This document shows positions 60,556-64,000 of a stretch of 64,000 nucleotides of DNA, piece after piece. Within the stretch, counting starts at the first letter, position 1; each line of letters begins with the position of its first letter. The stretch is from Clostridia bacterium (GTDB lineage Bacteria; Bacillota; Clostridia; Christensenellales; Borkfalkiaceae), in assembly GCA_017466825.1 (NCBI GenBank), contig JAFTTJ010000005.1:1-64000 (forward strand), read 5' to 3'. Under the pieces are notes generated by a model. That model saw only the letters and a list, made by a program, of their open reading frames with translations. It was not told where the DNA came from and did not search any database. Both the position numbers and the translations under genes were made by a program.

Positions 60556-61521
60556 CTATCTCTCTTCTCGGAAATAATTCTGTCCTAGCGACGACGGCGG
60601 TTGAACGTTCTTTTTACCCATTATGCTAACGGTCAATAATACTATGACGGTTGCAACGTAGGGTACGAAACTAATCAATGCGTTTATAACCGAAGAAGAT
60701 ACTGAAATAAAGTTGGAAGCGGTGTATAACGCGCCGAAGAGAATTGAGCCGAGAATTGAAAGCGACGGTCTCCACAAGGTAAATATTACGAGCGCAATAG
60801 CAAGCCAACCTACTGCTTCAACGGGCTGATACGAGTTGTAAAGGCCTTGAACAAGGTCCATAACGTAGAAGAATCCGCCGAGAGCGGCAATACTTGAACC
60901 GAGCAAAATTGCGCCGTATTTGTAGCCGTCAACCTTAATACCAACGGCGTCTGCGGCTGCGGGATTTTCACCGACTGCTCTTAAATTTAAGCCTACTCTC
61001 GTCTTTTTCAGGATAATACCTGCAACCACCGCAAGGATTATAGCAAGATAAACGAGCGCGCCGTAGGATAAGAAGAGTTCGCCAAACCAACCTAAATTTT
61101 CCGCAAACGGAAAAGGTGATTTTGCAATATACGTAGCGGCAACGCTAAAATGCGTTTTATCGAGAGTTTTCATTATAACTTCGGTAAAGCCCGCGCCAAA
61201 GGTAGTGAGAGCAAGACCGGTTATGTTTTGGTTACACTTTAAACTTACGGTTAAAAAGGCGTAGATTGCGCCGAGAAGAGCGCCTGCTAAAATTGCGCCC
61301 AAAATACCGCAAAGAAGTAAAAGTATATGGCTAGGATTGGTAGGATCGGGAATAGCGCTCATATAAAGCGAAACGCCAAGGCATCCGCCTGCTACGCCAC
61401 CACACATAATACCCGGTATACCAAGGTTTAAGTGGCCTGATTTTTCAGTTATTATTTCGCCGAGACAGCCGTACATAAACGCTGCCGAACATCTTATTGC
61501 ATTTTGAAGGAAAATCAACAT
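60556..61521 (-). CDS. nupQ: Nucleoside ABC transporter permease (NupQ/RbsC-like)
   Basis: 321 residues, about nine helices; BPD_transp_2 family. The signature GEIITEKSGHLNLGIPG (about 21-37) and the coupling segment RAVGENPAAADAVGIKV (about 181-197) match the BMP-type nucleoside importers of Gram-positive bacteria. It starts 1 nt after the partner permease stops. Confidence 0.9.
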   Translation of the reverse strand: MLIFLQNAIRCSAAFMYGCLGEIITEKSGHLNLGIPGIMCGGVAGGCLGVSLYMSAIPDPTNPSHILLLLCGILGAILAGALLGAIYAFLTVSLKCNQNITGLALTTFGAGFTEVIMKTLDKTHFSVAATYIAKSPFPFAENLGWFGELFLSYGALVYLAIILAVVAGIILKKTRVGLNLRAVGENPAAADAVGIKVDGYKYGAILLGSSIAALGGFFYVMDLVQGLYNSYQPVEAVGWLAIALVIFTLWRPSLSILGSILFGALYTASNFISVSSSVINALISFVPYVATVIVLLTVSIMGKKNVQPPSSLGQNYFREER

Positions 61522-61522
61522 A

Positions 61523-62632
61523 TTATTTGTCCTCCGTCTTCTTTTTGCGAAGGTTAATCTTGTACTGAATTAAGAATGAGCAGGCTATGATAAAGAAGTA
61601 AATTATACCTACGACTAAGTTGGAAAAACTGTCGCTCGTCATCTTAAAGTCCATACGAACTTGCGTCATACCCTTACTTACGATTGATACGAGAGCGCAA
61701 GATGCCAAGATTGCAAGGGGGTTACAGTTGCCGAGCCAAGTCGTCATAATAGCCGTAAAGCCCATATTTTTTGCAGTACCGACGCCGATTGCAGCGTTTG
61801 CGTAGTTACCCGAAGTGAGCATAAGACCTACTAAACCGCAAATTGCGCCCGAAATGATAAGAGTTCTGATAATAACGCCTTTAACGTTGATACCGACGTA
61901 TTTTGCCGTGTTTTGGCTATCGCCTACTACCGACAATTCATAACCGCCTTTCATATATTTAGTGTATACGAACATAAATACGAAAACGGCAACGCTTACT
62001 AAAATAGTTAAAAGGAATTGGTTGCCTACGACGGGCAATCTACCATGAGCGAGTTGATCGTCGGTTAAAACGCTTGAACCACCCTTTACCCAAAGCGCAA
62101 TAAACAAGGTTACGAAACATTGCGCAATGTAGTTCATCATAAGTGTAAACAAAGATTCGTTAGCGTCAAAAAGAGCCTTGAATATTGCCGGGATAACCGC
62201 CCAAATTGCGCCTACGACCATACTTGCAATTACTGATATAACGATAATCCAAACGTCGGGAATAACTCCGCCGAGATAGATCATACAAGCGTTTGCGGCA
62301 AGACCGCCCATTAAAATTTGTCCGTTACCGCCAAGGTTCCAGAACTTCATTTTAAACGCGGGAAGCAACGCCATTGAAACGCTAACTAAAAGCGACATAT
62401 CGCGAAGGGTTTCCCAAATCTTTCTGTCTGACGCGAAAACACCTTTATAAAGGGAGGTAAAGAATTTGATCGGATCGCCTTTGGGGGATGCTAGCGTACA
62501 AATGATACTGCCGAGCAAAAGGGCTGCTACTACGGATACTACGTATATTATCGCAGATTTCCATGTTGGCATTTCATCTCTTTTTGAAATGTGGAAAAGC
62601 GGTTCTCTTACCGCTGTTTTTTCGTTAGCCAT
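61523..62632 (-). CDS. nupP: Nucleoside ABC transporter permease (NupP-like)
   Basis: 369 residues with a long cytosolic N-terminus and about nine helices. Family signature AFKMKFWNLGGNGQILMGG (about 94-112), and the GDSQNTAKYVGINVKGV coupling loop. It overlaps the ATPase gene by 8 bp and pairs with the downstream permease. Confidence 0.9.
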   Translation of the reverse strand: MANEKTAVREPLFHISKRDEMPTWKSAIIYVVSVVAALLLGSIICTLASPKGDPIKFFTSLYKGVFASDRKIWETLRDMSLLVSVSMALLPAFKMKFWNLGGNGQILMGGLAANACMIYLGGVIPDVWIIVISVIASMVVGAIWAVIPAIFKALFDANESLFTLMMNYIAQCFVTLFIALWVKGGSSVLTDDQLAHGRLPVVGNQFLLTILVSVAVFVFMFVYTKYMKGGYELSVVGDSQNTAKYVGINVKGVIIRTLIISGAICGLVGLMLTSGNYANAAIGVGTAKNMGFTAIMTTWLGNCNPLAILASCALVSIVSKGMTQVRMDFKMTSDSFSNLVVGIIYFFIIACSFLIQYKINLRKKKTEDK

Positions 62633-64000
62633 CCACTCTATCCTCCTTTGCGCTTATTTCTTCATGTTGAATCCATTGCTCTTCGGTAAGGTTACTATCT
62701 TTTGCCTTGCCGTATTCTTTATTTCTCGCTTCGCTTAAATCAAGCGCGCCCGTCATCATAAGACCGAGTTCTTCCTTAGTGGTTTTGCTTGCGTGTACTA
62801 TACCCATATTTTTACCGTGGCAAAGTACCATAATCTTATCGCAAAGAGCCATCATTACGTCTAAATCTTCACCGATAAACAAAATACCCGTTCCCTTCGC
62901 CTTTTCATTATTTAACATATCGTAAATAACGTAAGACGAGTTGATATCAAGACCACGAACGGGATAAGCCGTGATGATAACGTTGGGGTTAGATTCGATT
63001 TCTCTACCAACTAAAACCTTTTGAACGTTACCGCCCGAAAGTCTACGGATAGGCGTTTCGGTCGACGGGGTTACGACTTCGAGTTTTTCAACGAGAGCCT
63101 TTGCTCTTACCCTTGCCGACTTTCTATCAACGAAGGGCTTACGAGCGATATTTTTTATACAAGTCCAAGTTTTAAGCATTGCAACTTGGAAGGCGTTTTT
63201 ACCTGCAATATCTTCTTCCGTAAGCATCGTTTCCTTGCTCTCACGGAAGGTTTTAAGCATCATATTGTCAGTAATTGAGAAGTTGGGGGCAAGTCCCATA
63301 CCGAGTCTATCTTCGGGTATAAAACTCATTGAAATACCCATATCGATAATCTCTTTTGCGGGTTTACCTATTATGCTCTCGCCCTTGTGCATAATAAGTC
63401 CGTCTTCTACCTTTCTAAGACCTGCAATCGCTTCGCAAAGTTCCTTTTGTCCGCAACCTGCAACGCCTGCTACGCCGAGCATTTCGCCACCGCGGATATA
63501 GAAGTTTACGTCGTCAACTTTTTTACTGCCGTCGTCGCCTTTAACTTCCAAATTTCTCACTTCTAATAAGGGGCGGTCAAAGTTGGTTTCCGTCCTGGTG
63601 ATTTTAAGTTCAACCTTTTTACCAACCATCATTTCGGTAAGTTCGCTTTCCGACGTTTCGGAAGTGTTTACCGTGCCTATATACTCGCCCTTACGAAGAA
63701 TAGAAACTCTATCTGAAATTTCCAAAACTTCGTTTAACTTATGGGTAATTATAATAATTGATTTGCCGTCTTCACGCATCTTTCTTAAAACGTTGAAAAG
63801 TTTCTTGATTTCCTGCGGTGTTAAAACGGCGGTCGGTTCGTCCAAAATCAAAATGTCCGCGCCACGGTATAAAACCTTGATAATTTCAACCGTTTGCTTT
63901 TCGGAAACCGACATATCGTAAACTTTCTTTTTAGCGTCTATTTCAAAACCGTATTTACTTGCAATTTCTTCAACACGGGAATTTACGTCTTTAATATTAA
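62625..64000 (-). CDS. nupO: Nucleoside ABC transporter ATPase (NupO-like), 5' part outside the window
   Basis: A double-ABC protein of the BMP-type nucleoside importer. The frame is open to the window end, and upstream codons (NSRVEEIASKYGF) clearly belong to the protein, so the ATG at 63914 is internal. First ABC domain: signature-like SVSEKQTVEI and Walker B LILDEPTAVLTP; its Walker A lies outside. Second domain: VAGVAGCGQKEL in place of Walker A, signature RRLSGGNVQKV. The BmpA-type binding protein would be further upstream. Confidence 0.93.
   Translation of the reverse strand, partial: NIKDVNSRVEEIASKYGFEIDAKKKVYDMSVSEKQTVEIIKVLYRGADILILDEPTAVLTPQEIKKLFNVLRKMREDGKSIIIITHKLNEVLEISDRVSILRKGEYIGTVNTSETSESELTEMMVGKKVELKITRTETNFDRPLLEVRNLEVKGDDGSKKVDDVNFYIRGGEMLGVAGVAGCGQKELCEAIAGLRKVEDGLIMHKGESIIGKPAKEIIDMGISMSFIPEDRLGMGLAPNFSITDNMMLKTFRESKETMLTEEDIAGKNAFQVAMLKTWTCIKNIARKPFVDRKSARVRAKALVEKLEVVTPSTETPIRRLSGGNVQKVLVGREIESNPNVIITAYPVRGLDINSSYVIYDMLNNEKAKGTGILFIGEDLDVMMALCDKIMVLCHGKNMGIVHASKTTKEELGLMMTGALDLSEARNKEYGKAKDSNLTEEQWIQHEEISAKEDRVDG

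Noticed and set aside
1-64000. CRISPR array
   Set aside because: No regularly spaced short repeats and no Cas-like protein were found; the repeats seen are protein-module, att or hairpin repeats.

Overview
The window looks like chromosome from a low-GC, Gram-positive-type anaerobe of the Clostridia, probably an uncultured gut lineage. The reasons are lipoprotein signal peptides with Ser/Glu-rich linkers, a KtrAB/KdpDE potassium module, a DNA polymerase I with a degenerate proofreading domain, a BMP-type nucleoside ABC system, and abundant secreted InlB-like, Big-like and DUF4838 proteins. The genus cannot be fixed from the sequence.

Region 1 (1-4.5 kb): the 3' part of ktrB, then ktrA, a small membrane protein, a shortened KdpD-type sensor kinase and a KdpE-type regulator, all on +. 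Region 2 (4.5-5.3 kb): a gene-poor scar holding a 146-bp copy of the 3' end of a serine recombinase that recurs at 35.6 kb, plus two strong hairpins. Region 3 (5.3-33.5 kb): a large glycan-foraging locus. An AraC regulator (+) faces a long minus-strand series: GH2 beta-mannosidase, sugar ABC importer (binding protein and two permeases), four large secreted or lipid-anchored proteins, a 47-residue peptide, a 1809-residue DUF4838 protein, GH29 fucosidase, an SGNH esterase, a beta-lactamase-fold fragment and an alpha/beta hydrolase. A second minus-strand cluster (esterase, AEC transporter stub, two GH43 enzymes) converges on the regulator. Three neighbouring secreted proteins share eleven copies of a roughly 120-residue module that I do not recognise. 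Together the genes suggest capture, deacylation, trimming and uptake of a branched, fucose- and mannose-containing or arabinoxylan-like glycan.

Region 4 (33.7-35.8 kb): wreckage of older mobile DNA, namely a rolling-circle (HUH) Rep pseudogene with in-frame stops and an N-terminally truncated serine recombinase. Region 5 (35.8-46.2 kb): a complete-looking 10.4-kb integrated element bounded by a 55-bp direct repeat of the 3' half of a tRNA-Leu(CAA) gene. Its gene order is that of a filamentous (inovirus-like) phage: small coat-like membrane proteins, two large signal-peptide plus C-terminal-anchor proteins, a Zot/pI-like ATPase, a winged-helix protein, a strongly hairpinned intergenic region, a Phd-ParE toxin-antitoxin pair, two repressor switches and a tyrosine integrase. 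On excision, a strong promoter near the right end would be joined to the structural genes at the left end. This is the most interesting system in the window.

Region 6 (46.3-64 kb): mostly core genes: polA-coaE-slt, a second GH2 enzyme, a RimK-like ATP-grasp ligase, an MFS transporter, a nitroreductase, a pseudouridine synthase, DUF378 and YgjV membrane proteins, an M3-type metallopeptidase lipoprotein, an Sfp-type phosphopantetheinyl transferase, hisS, and a nucleoside ABC transporter whose ATPase gene runs off the window end. Several of these genes have a -10 element exactly 6 nt before the ATG and no Shine-Dalgarno, implying leaderless transcripts.
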